A stretch of 64,000 bases of DNA from Globisporangium splendens (lineage: Eukaryota; Oomycota; Peronosporomycetes; Pythiales; Pythiaceae). The position numbers and the translations under genes are program-made. The stretch spans positions 186,001-250,000 of the forward strand of contig VFIW01000039.1 in NCBI GenBank assembly GCA_006386115.1. The letters are read 5' to 3'. The notes under the pieces were generated by a model that searched no databases, was not told where the DNA came from, and saw nothing but the letters and a program-made list of their open reading frames with translations. Of the stretch, positions 1-9,209 are shown in pieces. Numbering within the stretch: position 1 is the stretch's first letter; the number at the start of each line of letters is the position of its first letter.

Positions 1-73
1 TAACTGAGCGTTTCGAGCTTCACAGGTACCGCCATGACTACGGTATTCTGAGAATCCGACTTCGAATCAGATT

Positions 74-91
74 CTTCACAATATTGTGAAG
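74..91. repeat. 18-bp perfect palindrome of two CTTCACAAT half-sites
   Basis: Bases 74-82 read CTTCACAAT and 83-91 read its reverse complement with no spacer. It is a candidate subterminal transposase-binding site on the left side of the hAT element. Confidence 0.6.
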
Positions 92-695
92 TTTAAGTTG
101 CTCTTCACTCTCAAACTTCTCATCTGTCGCATGTGCAACATAAAACTTCGCTTTTTCAGCGGTCTGATTGGTCATAATCCGGCAAAAAGCAAATTTAAAA
201 ATTTGAAAAGATCCACATCAAACGTCGCCATGCCAACTTTAAACACTTGCCGTTCACTACATCATCTGCTGAGGCGAGTGCGCATCACGAAAGCTTGGAT
301 CGCAGTTGCAGCAGCAACAGATCGGCGGCAATAACAGCAGCAGCCTCGAGGCTGTTGTGCACCTCAACGCGTTGAGCTCACATTGTGTGGCTGCATCAGC
401 AGCGGGTGTAACGCCATCCTATTCGTGCAATACACAGCGAATACAACCCAGTAGCTTTTTGAAGCATCACCAATCTCTTCGGCCGCCGCAACATTTCTTG
501 ATCGGTGCTCAGGCTGCACGAGATCTTCGCTTGGGCGAAAGAGACATTCGATCTGCCGAACGCGCCCACCGCGTAAGCGCAGAGCACGCTGCCCAAGAGG
601 AGCTCTGCTCCTGTACCAAGAGTGTAGCAGTGTCGTCGTCCAGAACTGCAATTCAGCCGCTCGCCCTTTTGCCATACGATCGTGCACCAGCGATC

Positions 696-2981
696 ATGGA
701 GGCACCAGCGGCCGTCGAAGACGCAATCCAGAGATTTAATCCTGGAGCAAGAACCGATATTGCATTGGTTTCGAAGGAGCCTGGGGAGCGATCAATCATA
801 TTTGTGTGGGGCGTTCGCGTGACCTGTGGCGACCAAAAAGAGATCGGATGGGTATGCTTGGCGTCGCAACACTGCCGTGACAACTGGGCTGTTATCCCCC
901 TCTATAGTGGAAGAACGTCTAACGCGACAAAACACCTTAAGGACGCACACAACATTACGTCAGACAAGACTCAAGCTGAGGCCGCTAAGAAGCGAACACG
1001 TGAAGATGAGATGGAGGACCTGAAAAGTAGTATCATGTTTCGTGACGACCCTGCCCGTCTGAGGCTCCTGCTCGAAACTCGTCGGATCGTGCTCAACAGC
1101 TTACCGTTCCGAGCAGGTGAATACTACGACTCTTTGCTGATCAACGACCTCATCGTCAAAGACCAGTTTCGCACGGTAATCAATTCAAAAACCGTGATGC
1201 ATTCGATTATCGAGATGTACGCTGCGGTCAAGCGAGAGATCAAGCAGCGTCTACGAAAGAGTGTGCAAGATGGTGGCAAATCGTTGACGATTGTAGCAGA
1301 TTTCTGGACATGCAAGCCGCAGCATGCCAAGTATCTCGGCGTGCGTGTGTATTTCGTGGATGAGAAATGGAAATTCAACTCGGTGATGCTCGGAACGCGC
1401 CGCTTCAATCCTGCATACGGTGACCGTGAAGCAGGGATTCGCCGCCCTTTTAAGAGGTGGATCGCAGATATGCTGAGCGACTTTGGATTGTCATCTGACA
1501 ACTTCTTTGGTGCAATGAGCGATGGCGGCTCAGATGTAAAGTGGATGATGAACGAAGGGCTCAGCTTGTCATGGGAGTGGTGCATTCCTCACATGACAAA
1601 TGCGGCCACAAAGTGGGCTTGTGGGTTGGTCGACAATAAGTCGGATTCACACAACATCGAGATGACTGAACTTGTAGAGCGGATCAAGAAGACTATTCGC
1701 ACTGTACGAGACGTGGAAAAGATGGGCGACCTCTTTCAAGCTCTTTGCCAATTTCAAGGGTGTGGAAAAAAGACGCGTCTGCTCGACTACAGCTCGCACC
1801 GTTTCTTGGGTTTGACACGCGTGATTGAGCGCATTCTGCAGCTCTGGGGACCGCTGGAAGAGTTTTTTCGAGCGCGCGCGGATCGCTACGCTTTGCTGCG
1901 AGACCAGTCCTCTCCTCCTATACCATTTCTATTGGCTGCTGACAAGCAGAATCTTTCCCAGCTCCTGTCGCTACTCATCCCTATTCACGCGTTAAACCGA
2001 AAGAGCCAAGCAGAAGCTGCGCATCAGGTGGGCTCGCTTCTTGTGCTCTATCGTCTGCGCACAGTAACATTGGATGCCACACAATCTCTCAGAGACTACC
2101 AATCTCCTGGTCAGACTCCGAAGCATCTTGCGCCACATGAGCTCACCCCGCTGGTTGCAAAAACTCGCCGACTACTTGCTGAAGCCTTTGACAATCGCTT
2201 TTTTAATCGATACACAGATCCTGCTGCCCGCAGAAAGCAGCCGTTCGTGTTTGAGACCCAGCTCTTTCTAGAACCACGCTTCAAGGATCTCGACAAAAAT
2301 CTGTCGAAAGTAGTGAGATTCTGTAATGTGGCGCGTGGGGTGGCGCCTGAAGCAAGCAACAGAGTCGTCGATTCAATAAAGCTGACGATTCTAAACAACG
2401 TGAGGAAAATGATGGTGGTAAGTATGGCTGAGGAAATCGTGGAGACCGTCATTCCTGCGGCTTCGCCTCAAACAGCTTTCTCCGATGAGCTGCTGGACAT
2501 GTTTGGAGCTGGTGCTCTGCAAGACAGCGTCAACATTGCCGACGTTCGTGAAAGCCGTGTTGAAGAGGAGCTCCAGCGATGGATGGCGGAGCCAACAACG
2601 CAATGTGAGTCTGTTCTTGACTTTTGGCAACGGCAAGCGGCTTCAAGTAACTACAAATTCCTACCTAAAGTGGCGAAAACCGTGTTTGGGTTTCCAACAT
2701 CTTCTGCTCAAATCGAGCGCGATTTTGGTGGATGTGGAAGGATGGTAACAAACCACCGAGTCAGTTTAGGAGATCCTAGCGTCGAAATGAGCTCCTTTCT
2801 GAACTGCAACCGCGATTATATTCAGCTTTCTCAGTGTGACAAGATCCCAGTTGATACGATTGCGGCTCATATTCCATCCCACGTTCTCGTGGGTATCGAT
2901 GACGATATGGATAGTGAATTCGATCAAGAAATCATCCAGACATTTTCAAGTGCGAGCTTTGATGATGAAGTGGAGTATTAA
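696..2981 (+). CDS. hAT-family transposase (BED finger, hAT dimerisation domain)
   Basis: A single open frame of 761 aa from the ATG at 696. The frame is open upstream to about 306 but without a convincing earlier ATG. The N-terminal region (about residues 30-85) has a BED-like zinc-finger pattern, with two Cys five residues apart followed by a His-x4-His pair. The RNase H-like core is recognisable: the first catalytic Asp is expected in a D-F-W-T motif near residue 202, and a second conserved segment near residue 275 (S-D-G-G-S-D) is followed by the hAT C-x-x-H motif (W-C-I-P-H). The C-terminal part (about residues 645-710) matches the hAT dimerisation domain, with the S-S-A-x-x-E-R-x-F signature. 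No frame break is visible, so the transposase could be functional. Family assignment is by motif recognition only. Confidence 0.85.
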   Translation: MEAPAAVEDAIQRFNPGARTDIALVSKEPGERSIIFVWGVRVTCGDQKEIGWVCLASQHCRDNWAVIPLYSGRTSNATKHLKDAHNITSDKTQAEAAKKRTREDEMEDLKSSIMFRDDPARLRLLLETRRIVLNSLPFRAGEYYDSLLINDLIVKDQFRTVINSKTVMHSIIEMYAAVKREIKQRLRKSVQDGGKSLTIVADFWTCKPQHAKYLGVRVYFVDEKWKFNSVMLGTRRFNPAYGDREAGIRRPFKRWIADMLSDFGLSSDNFFGAMSDGGSDVKWMMNEGLSLSWEWCIPHMTNAATKWACGLVDNKSDSHNIEMTELVERIKKTIRTVRDVEKMGDLFQALCQFQGCGKKTRLLDYSSHRFLGLTRVIERILQLWGPLEEFFRARADRYALLRDQSSPPIPFLLAADKQNLSQLLSLLIPIHALNRKSQAEAAHQVGSLLVLYRLRTVTLDATQSLRDYQSPGQTPKHLAPHELTPLVAKTRRLLAEAFDNRFFNRYTDPAARRKQPFVFETQLFLEPRFKDLDKNLSKVVRFCNVARGVAPEASNRVVDSIKLTILNNVRKMMVVSMAEEIVETVIPAASPQTAFSDELLDMFGAGALQDSVNIADVRESRVEEELQRWMAEPTTQCESVLDFWQRQAASSNYKFLPKVAKTVFGFPTSSAQIERDFGGCGRMVTNHRVSLGDPSVEMSSFLNCNRDYIQLSQCDKIPVDTIAAHIPSHVLVGIDDDMDSEFDQEIIQTFSSASFDDEVEY

Positions 2982-3067
2982 GCAGCAGATTGATTGTGAT
3001 ATGCATGTGTGCACGTTATACGGAAAATGCATAATGAGCGTTGCAATAATGCAAGTTGTGCAGGCTC

Positions 3068-4837
3068 CTACGTTGACAAGAACGTTTGCAATTTCCGGAT
3101 CTTTGTTTGAACAGCAAGTGGAAGCTGCTTCAACTTGGCTTCAGCAGCCGCAATGTCGTCTTGGCGTGACTTTGCTTGCATTTCTTGGATACTCGCTTGT
3201 ACGCGCTGTTCAGACGCACGACGTTCTTGCACATTCTCAAATACATCAGTACGTGCTCGGGCCATCACCTTCTCAGTTTGTTCATTCAATTGCCGCTGCA
3301 TACTCGATAGCAACATCTCAACGCTACCTTTCGAAGCAACTTGATTGCCGGTAGTGGACTGAGAAACGATCTCTGTGGGGCCAAGCTTCGCCGCTTCATG
3401 ACATACCTTTGTAGATGCAACAATGTCCGTATCGCTTTTAATTGTTGCCTCGGCGCTCTTGCTGTTCAAAATGAGTTTGAGTTCAGCAAGTCTCGTCTCT
3501 AATAGCTCGTTAATTTTGCGTTCACTTTCCATTGCTAGCGAACGAAGCTCCTGTAGTTGCTTCTCGACTCCATCCTGCAGCGCACGATGCTGGCTGTCGA
3601 TGCGGATGAGTGAGTCGCTTTTCACATCCTGTAATTTTGTACCGACTTCGACAATCGCTTGATCGAGCTTCTGCTGCATCTTGCGCTCCTCAGTCGCCAC
3701 AAAGGCAGCAATTTTGTCTTGAAACACCTCTTCCAGCTTCCGTTCTGCTTCGTTGGCTTGCTGGCTCGCACAAAGCTGTGCTGTTGATTCAGCTTTTGCC
3801 AACGCCAACATACGGATCTCACTTAGCTGCGTTTCCACTTGCTCTTTCATTGCACATAACTGGGTGTTGCTCAATGAGCTCGATGCCTGAATTAAATCCA
3901 AGGATTTTGAATTTGTGTCAGCAATCGCATCTTCTAGGTGGCGCTGCATCGTTTGTTGGGCTCGGACCAAAGACGAACTCACAATCTCAGAGACGCTACT
4001 TCGAATAAGCTCTTCCTGCCTGCGCTCGGACTCGACTGCTCGCTCCACAACGCACATTCGCGCAGTGCTTTCAGCCTTTTCAAGTGCCAGCGAGCGCGTA
4101 TCGGCCAGGTTCTCTTTGATTTGATCGGTGAGTGTATGTAGCAACTTTTCCACGTTCTTAGCGTTGCTCAGCTCGCTCGTAGTTACGACCAGCGCTTGTG
4201 CTCTCGCGTTTGTCGTTATTACGGCTTGGTCAAGATGCTTTTTCATTGATTCTTGCGCTTGATTTACGTAATCTTCAACGCGCTGATGTGTCGCCGCTGA
4301 CATCTCGTCGCATGCATCGGACAGAACGTCCTTGAAACCAATTTCGAGCTTCTCGAGCGTCACCGCTGTGAACTCCTTCAGATGCTGCTCGGCAGCCGCT
4401 TCAGCCTGCACATGCGCCCTTGCACACACCTCGACCAGCATAGCTTGCAGGCTCTCTGCCAGCTTGCGGTAGGTCTCTTCGGCGTGCACTCGCGTTTGCG
4501 CTTGCACGAATGCGCGCGCGTCGCCTTGCAGTTGGGTCTGCGCGTCCATTAGCGCCTGCTGTAGCTTTGCTTCTGAGAGAAGTTGGAGCTGAGCGTGCTG
4601 ATCTGCTTGCTCCTGCAGCTGCAGCATGCACTGCTGCGCTTGGCATTGCTGATCATGGAGCTGCTCGTGGTCAGCTAGAAGCACCTGAACCTGGCGAAGG
4701 ACGGCTTCGAATACCGACTGCAGAGACATCGCGTCCTGTCCATCACCACGGTCAGGCTTGTACAGTGCGAGCGCTGACCTCTCGGTGACAGTGGTGGTGA
4801 TAACATCGCCTGTGTCCACCATCGCCTCTTGCTCCAT
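3068..4837 (-). CDS. Long coiled-coil protein with internal repeats, convergent to the transposase
   Basis: A single frame of 589 aa from the ATG at 4837 (the frame is open to 4921 but without an ATG). Almost the whole chain is predicted amphipathic helix rich in Ala, Gln, Glu, Lys and Leu, with no signal peptide or membrane segment. Between roughly residues 200 and 470 there are about three diverged repeats of 80-95 residues, each containing an A-L-x-K-A-E-S-T-A-like stretch followed by an H/K-L-D/E-x-A-I segment. I do not recognise a named family. Resemblance to apolipoprotein-like or BAR-like coiled coils is generic. It shares the motif-bounded interval with the hAT transposase, which raises the possibility that it is transposon cargo, but it may equally be a resident gene. 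Confidence 0.65.
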   Translation of the reverse strand: MEQEAMVDTGDVITTTVTERSALALYKPDRGDGQDAMSLQSVFEAVLRQVQVLLADHEQLHDQQCQAQQCMLQLQEQADQHAQLQLLSEAKLQQALMDAQTQLQGDARAFVQAQTRVHAEETYRKLAESLQAMLVEVCARAHVQAEAAAEQHLKEFTAVTLEKLEIGFKDVLSDACDEMSAATHQRVEDYVNQAQESMKKHLDQAVITTNARAQALVVTTSELSNAKNVEKLLHTLTDQIKENLADTRSLALEKAESTARMCVVERAVESERRQEELIRSSVSEIVSSSLVRAQQTMQRHLEDAIADTNSKSLDLIQASSSLSNTQLCAMKEQVETQLSEIRMLALAKAESTAQLCASQQANEAERKLEEVFQDKIAAFVATEERKMQQKLDQAIVEVGTKLQDVKSDSLIRIDSQHRALQDGVEKQLQELRSLAMESERKINELLETRLAELKLILNSKSAEATIKSDTDIVASTKVCHEAAKLGPTEIVSQSTTGNQVASKGSVEMLLSSMQRQLNEQTEKVMARARTDVFENVQERRASEQRVQASIQEMQAKSRQDDIAAAEAKLKQLPLAVQTKIRKLQTFLST

Positions 4838-4962
4838 TAGTGTCTTCCTCTTGCGTTGAAGCAGTAAATTGTTGAATTTTGTGTCGTTTCTCGAGAAAAG
4901 ATCTCCATTGTTTTTGCCCAATCAACGTAGGGGTGTCACTTTCAGCCAATCCGAAGCTCAGA

Positions 4963-5106
4963 ATTGTGAAGTTATTCGAAGAGTCGCAGCAGTACAGTAA
5001 CATTCACTCACTTATTTCCGAGACACTTTGAAGCTGGAAATCGTTTGAAGTTACTTTATAAGGTTTTTTACCTTCACAATAAAACCCCGGAAGTTGACTT
5101 CACAAT
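4963..5106. repeat. Cluster of three CTTCACAAT motifs on the right side of the hAT interval
   Basis: One inverted copy at 4963-4971 and two direct copies at 5072-5080 and 5098-5106, mirroring the palindromic pair at 74-91. They are candidate subterminal repeats. The cluster also lies upstream of the coiled-coil gene, so a promoter role is an alternative. Confidence 0.5.
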
Positions 5107-7046
5107 TTCTTCGTTCTAGGCGTGATTGGAATGGATTCCATTTCTGAAACGGGTTGGCGCTCGTTCCGCCAATCAGCGCCGTCGGTGAGTTTGACAGCGC
5201 CGCCTGATTGGCGCAGTGTGAATAAAATAAAGCACACGCAATGAAATGTGTATCCGACGGACGGACGGATACCTGACGGATGGATCCTCTAACACGTATC
5301 GATAAAAATGTGTTCTCAACTCGCGGATCCATCCAAGTTGGTTCTTCCCAGCGATCTTCCACAGGCGTCCGCTTGCAGTGCGCATTCTGCAATGCTCGAA
5401 ATAAAAAAGCGCTAACGAACGCTGACAACTGCAACACGGCAACACGGCGCCCCTTTGCTGATGCGAGCAGCCACGGTGGAAGAGCCTGCGAGAACGCACA
5501 AGTACCTACCCGTCCAGCCCTCTCTCTTTCTACCCAACGCCATTATAATTTCTATCCACCGCCTGCTGTGACGCAAAGCATTCATTTTCATTTTATGCAA
5601 TTGCGTGAAGGTGCCATTCATAAAAGTTGCGCATGGGTTGTTGCAGTTGTCTCTTTTTGTTTGCTTGCTTGTCATGTGCAAGGTGTCCACATGTGTTGAT
5701 TTGGGTCGAATCAAGTGTTGTTTTTGTGCGCTGCACCTTGACACAAAAGATATGCGTGTGGGTATCTTGTCTGCAGAAGCAAGAAAGATACGACTGACTG
5801 CAATCATTCACTCATCCACACGAATGATACACGATGGTTTAATCTGGTCTCTCCCGCACCGCAGGCACGGATGGGCGACATCCCACGATCTTGCTCTGAA
5901 TCTGTCGAATCTACACCCGCAAATTCGGATCCTGTGGCACTTGCAAGCACCACGTCGTTCCTCCTCGTCGATTCGAATTGAAGAGCCACGTCACGGTCGT
6001 GGAGCGTCGTTCCCTATCCCTACAAAAATGCCACAAACAACTCGAGCGTCGACGCTACATAAACCAATGCAAACATGCACACACATGTGGACGGTTGGCT
6101 TGCTTGGAATTGCATGCTTTGTTGCAAATGTTGCCTCTGTGTTTGTGTGTGCATGCTGCTTGCACATTGTGTGTGCATTTGCGCATTCTGCATATCTGAG
6201 AACGCACTGGTGTGTAAAACCAGCTGCTGCTGTTCTCAGATGGACCCGTCATTGCAATCGCATCCTGGGGCTGTCATGCGCCGTTTCGAGCGCAGTCCCC
6301 CTCGCAGTGTCACTGTCGCGATCTGAGTCCGTCCATGGCCGAGCCGCCGATCTGATTGAGCGAGTCAACGAACCAACACACAAAAGAGGCCGTCGCCGTC
6401 GTCGTTCCTGCCCGATCCTTCCGCTCGTTGACTTGAGCTCAGTATGCTCCTGCATGCCTGCATGTGTGTGTGTGTGTGTGAACTTGTATCCGACCCACGC
6501 GATCTTTCCTTCCTTGAGGACACCGTCACACCATGCGTTATCCCACCGAATCGAAGGCAAAGGCGCTTGTACGGTATTCAGATAGCACGCACAAAGGCAA
6601 GGAAGCAAGCAACACGTGCAAACGAGCGACATGCAGCACAGGCGCCAGCAAGCACTGCAGTCTGCACATAGCTATGCATAACATGCAATTATTACCTCGT
6701 GAACATGTTTGCGATTTTGAACGGGTTGTCCGAATGATAAGACGAAATGTGCCATCATTGCTTCTGCCATCTCAAAAAATACTCCCCTGCTTCAGAAATC
6801 CGCCACTTCTGAAGTAACATCACCCCCAACCCTTTCTATAAAACTAAGAGACGTCTACCAATTAGAAACCCCCACCTTGCTGTGATTCACACAATTGCTA
6901 AAAAGCATCATCCAATAGCAACCCACCAAGTCAGCGTGAAGGGGTACACGCCTCTCCAGTCCGGGTTACGGGTACACTTTGTGCGTACCCCGTCGACCCC
7001 TTCCCAAGTGCAATGCTCTGCCTCCAGATACAAAATTGCAGGCAAG
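5107..7046. other. Gene-poor interval
   Basis: About 1.9 kb with no coding region I can support. The open frames here (for example 5605-6585 plus) lack homology signals and are rich in Cys/His from TG-rich tracts. The interval contains a short GT microsatellite at about 6463-6481 and the inverted CCAAT pair near its left edge. The last 150 bp presumably hold the promoter of the Tudor-like gene. Confidence 0.6.
5167..5213. promoter_or_regulatory. Inverted pair of CCAAT boxes
   Basis: CGCCAATCAG at 5167-5176 and its exact reverse complement at 5204-5213, 27 nt apart. CCAAT boxes bind NF-Y-type factors in eukaryotes. No gene start is close, so the target, if any, is unclear. Confidence 0.3.
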
Positions 7047-8172
7047 ATGACCGAGTTCTCGGGGACGACGCGCTTGGTGGTGACGCTCCTGCTGCTCGCG
7101 CTTTCCCTCGCGGCCTGGAAGTGGCTGCAGAGTCCCACTGGCGGAGCAGGCGCTGGTGCTGCTGGTGGAGCGTCTTCGGCGGCTGCGAAGACGTCGCGCA
7201 AGCCCAAGAAGAAGAGCAAAAAGCGCGCGACTGCCAAGAAGGCCACGACAAGTGCGCGCGACGAAGCGGACAGCAATGAGCAGGTGAGTGCGAGCGCTGC
7301 GCCTGCGACTGCGACTGCCGTTGAAGGAGAGGACGGTGGCGATGACAGTGACGATAGCGACGACGGACTCTCGGCTGTGCAGATCCTCGCGAAACGCAAG
7401 TTCCAAGTGAAGGCGATCGGCGCTGTGCCGACGACAAGGAAGAACGATGCAGCGAGAGGGGCAGGTGTTACTGTGCCCAAGTACGAGCTCAACCAACGTG
7501 TGCTCGCGCGCTTTGAAGGCGGGCGCGAGTGGTTCCCTGCTACCATCATGGAGGTATGTGCTAAGGAGTTGAAGTTGCGGACGGGTCGCGCGCACTGGTG
7601 AAGCGACACATGGCGGGATATTGACTGACTTTCTGCTATTGCATGATTAGATCCGTCGCGGGAATGAATACCACGTCAAGTACGACGACGGAGAGATCGA
7701 ATACCATGTGCCGCATGCGCTGATCAAGCCCCACGACGCCGAGCCGAGCCCCACGAGTCCTCGTGCGGTGTCTTCAACGACGACGACGGAGTCCACTGCG
7801 GCAGGCCACGTTGGCGACCAAGCTGGCGACCAAGCACCTGTTGTGTCTGCGCCTCGCGCGAGCGAATCAGACGGCGAGGACGACGGCACCAGCGACGAGG
7901 ACGAGGACGATGGCTGGGAGATGGTGGGCGGTGCGACGAGCGGCAAACCCAAGAAATCAAAAAATGCTGCCAGTGCTTCTTCTGCTGCTGCTGCGCCTGT
8001 GGTGGGCGAAGGCGGCCTCACGAAGCGCCAGCGCGAGAACCGCCGCAAGAAAGAGCGCCAGAAGGAGATCAAGGAGCTCGCGCGCGCGCAGGCGCAGGAG
8101 AACGGACTCCACGCCAAGTGGGGCGGCACGTACAGCAAGATGAAGTACGTGCCACCGCCCAAGCAGGCGTAA
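7047..8172 (+). CDS. Membrane-anchored Tudor-like domain protein
   Basis: Two exons, 7047-7553 and 7651-8172, separated by a 97-nt GT-AG intron in phase 0. The product is 342 aa. Residues about 10-28 form one strongly hydrophobic helix near the N-terminus, followed by Gly/Ala- and Lys-rich linkers and an Asp-rich acidic tract. Around residues 150-190, and spanning the intron, is a Tudor-like barrel with the pattern Y-x-L-x-Q-R-V-L-A-R-F-E-G-G-R-E-W-F-P-A-T-I, followed by Y-H-V-K-Y-D-D-G-E. This is typical of SMN/Tudor-type methyl-arginine or methyl-lysine readers. The C-terminus is acidic, then strongly basic (K-R-Q-R-E-N-R-R-K-K-E-R). The membrane helix suggests an ER or outer nuclear membrane location; this is inference. 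Confidence 0.75.
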
Positions 8173-8337
8173 AGGAGAAAGTGAAGACAATAACGTCATG
8201 CATGAGGAGCTCAACAAGAAGAAACAGCGTCCACACGACAAAGACACACACATACACTAGGAAAATTCTCCACGAAAGGTAAAATGAAGAAGCAGTAATC
8301 AAACGAAAACAGGTAACCATGAGACATCGGAAAACTC

Positions 8338-9004
8338 TTATAATATAAACACTTGTGGAATCGGAGCTAGTCCCATGCGTCTGCTGCCGCGGTGTCTCCC
8401 CTCGCCTGCAACGTCTCCGCCGTCCCCATTATTGTCCAGTTTCGAGTCCGTCGGCATGAGGTTCACGGGGATCGAGCTCACGTGGCGGGGCTTCGTCACG
8501 TATTCGTCCTGCAGGATCGTCTTGGCGGCGCTGCTGACCCCCTTTTTCGGGATCATCCGGTGCGAATCGTACGCCGTCGAAGCCACGAACTGCTGCTCGT
8601 ACTGGATGCTCGACAGCGTCTTTCGGCCTGATCACAACAAGTTTACAAGCTGTCAAGGTACGAGTTGATGCCAATGGGGTTCTTATTGTTATTACCAGGT
8701 CGGTGCTGGTGCTCCGTGCACGTTGCTGGGTCTCCGTCCTCATTGACTTTGTGGTAACGCTTCGTTATGGACTTGGAGATCAGTCGCGATTTCGTGTACT
8801 GCTGGTTGGGGACGTGGTGATCGTACGCCGCTGCTTGCGCGAGTTTTTCAAGAACACAAGCGACAGGTAAGAGCGATTGCACAGAATCAAAAGCCATCAT
8901 GAATCCCATCAACTAACCTTGTGACGCAGCATTTCCATCTCCTGGTTGCTTAGCCGACCTTTCACGCCGAGTGTGAGCGCATCGCCCCCAGATTCACCAG
9001 CCAT
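8338..9004 (-). CDS. Small conserved-looking hypothetical protein, three exons
   Basis: The last two exons are well supported. Exon 3 (8627-8338) joins exon 2 (ending at 8696) through a GTAATA donor and CAG acceptor with matching phase, giving a continuous basic protein that ends ...A-P-I-P-Q-V-F-I-L. Exon 2 starts near 8830. The first exon is less certain. An ATG at 9004 opens a frame of 29 codons up to a good GTTAGT donor, but its phase does not match the only visible acceptors (near 8830-8833), so either a weaker donor is used or the true 5' end differs. The product is hydrophilic, about 170 aa, with no recognised domain, signal peptide or membrane segment. It is divergent from the kinesin-like gene with about 200 bp between starts. 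Confidence 0.5.
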
Positions 9005-9209
9005 CGTGTGCTTTTGCATCTTATTAGAAGTTGGAGGAAGGCAAGTAATTGCTTCTCAATGTTTAAGACGCACAAGATTCGAGTTCGTCGCATGGTTCGC
9101 AATGCTTTTGCTCTTTTTTTTTTCTGGAGCTTCGCGTAACGAAACGACTCACGAGAAACGACGTGGAGATGACTATTTTGGTGTCGGGAGTGGTGATTTC
9201 TCCAGCGTG

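Larger units (their letters stand above)
74..5106. mobile_element. Candidate hAT-type DNA transposon carrying two convergent genes
   Basis: This stretch is bounded by copies of the 9-mer CTTCACAAT. Two copies form an 18-bp palindrome at 74-91, and three lie at 4963-4971 (inverted), 5072-5080 and 5098-5106. Between them are a plus-strand hAT transposase (696-2981) and a minus-strand coiled-coil gene (3068-4837) that run toward each other with only 86 bp between their stops. Subterminal short repeats that bind transposase are a known property of hAT elements. That these particular motifs do so is inference. I could not identify a clear terminal inverted repeat or an 8-bp target-site duplication, and the left end may lie before base 1. 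The second gene could be cargo or simply a resident neighbour. Confidence 0.45.

Noticed and set aside
5605..6585. 326-codon open frame with a hydrophobic start in the gene-poor region
   Set aside because: Cys/His-rich, driven by TG-rich simple sequence, no plausible fold, and the opposite strand is equally open.
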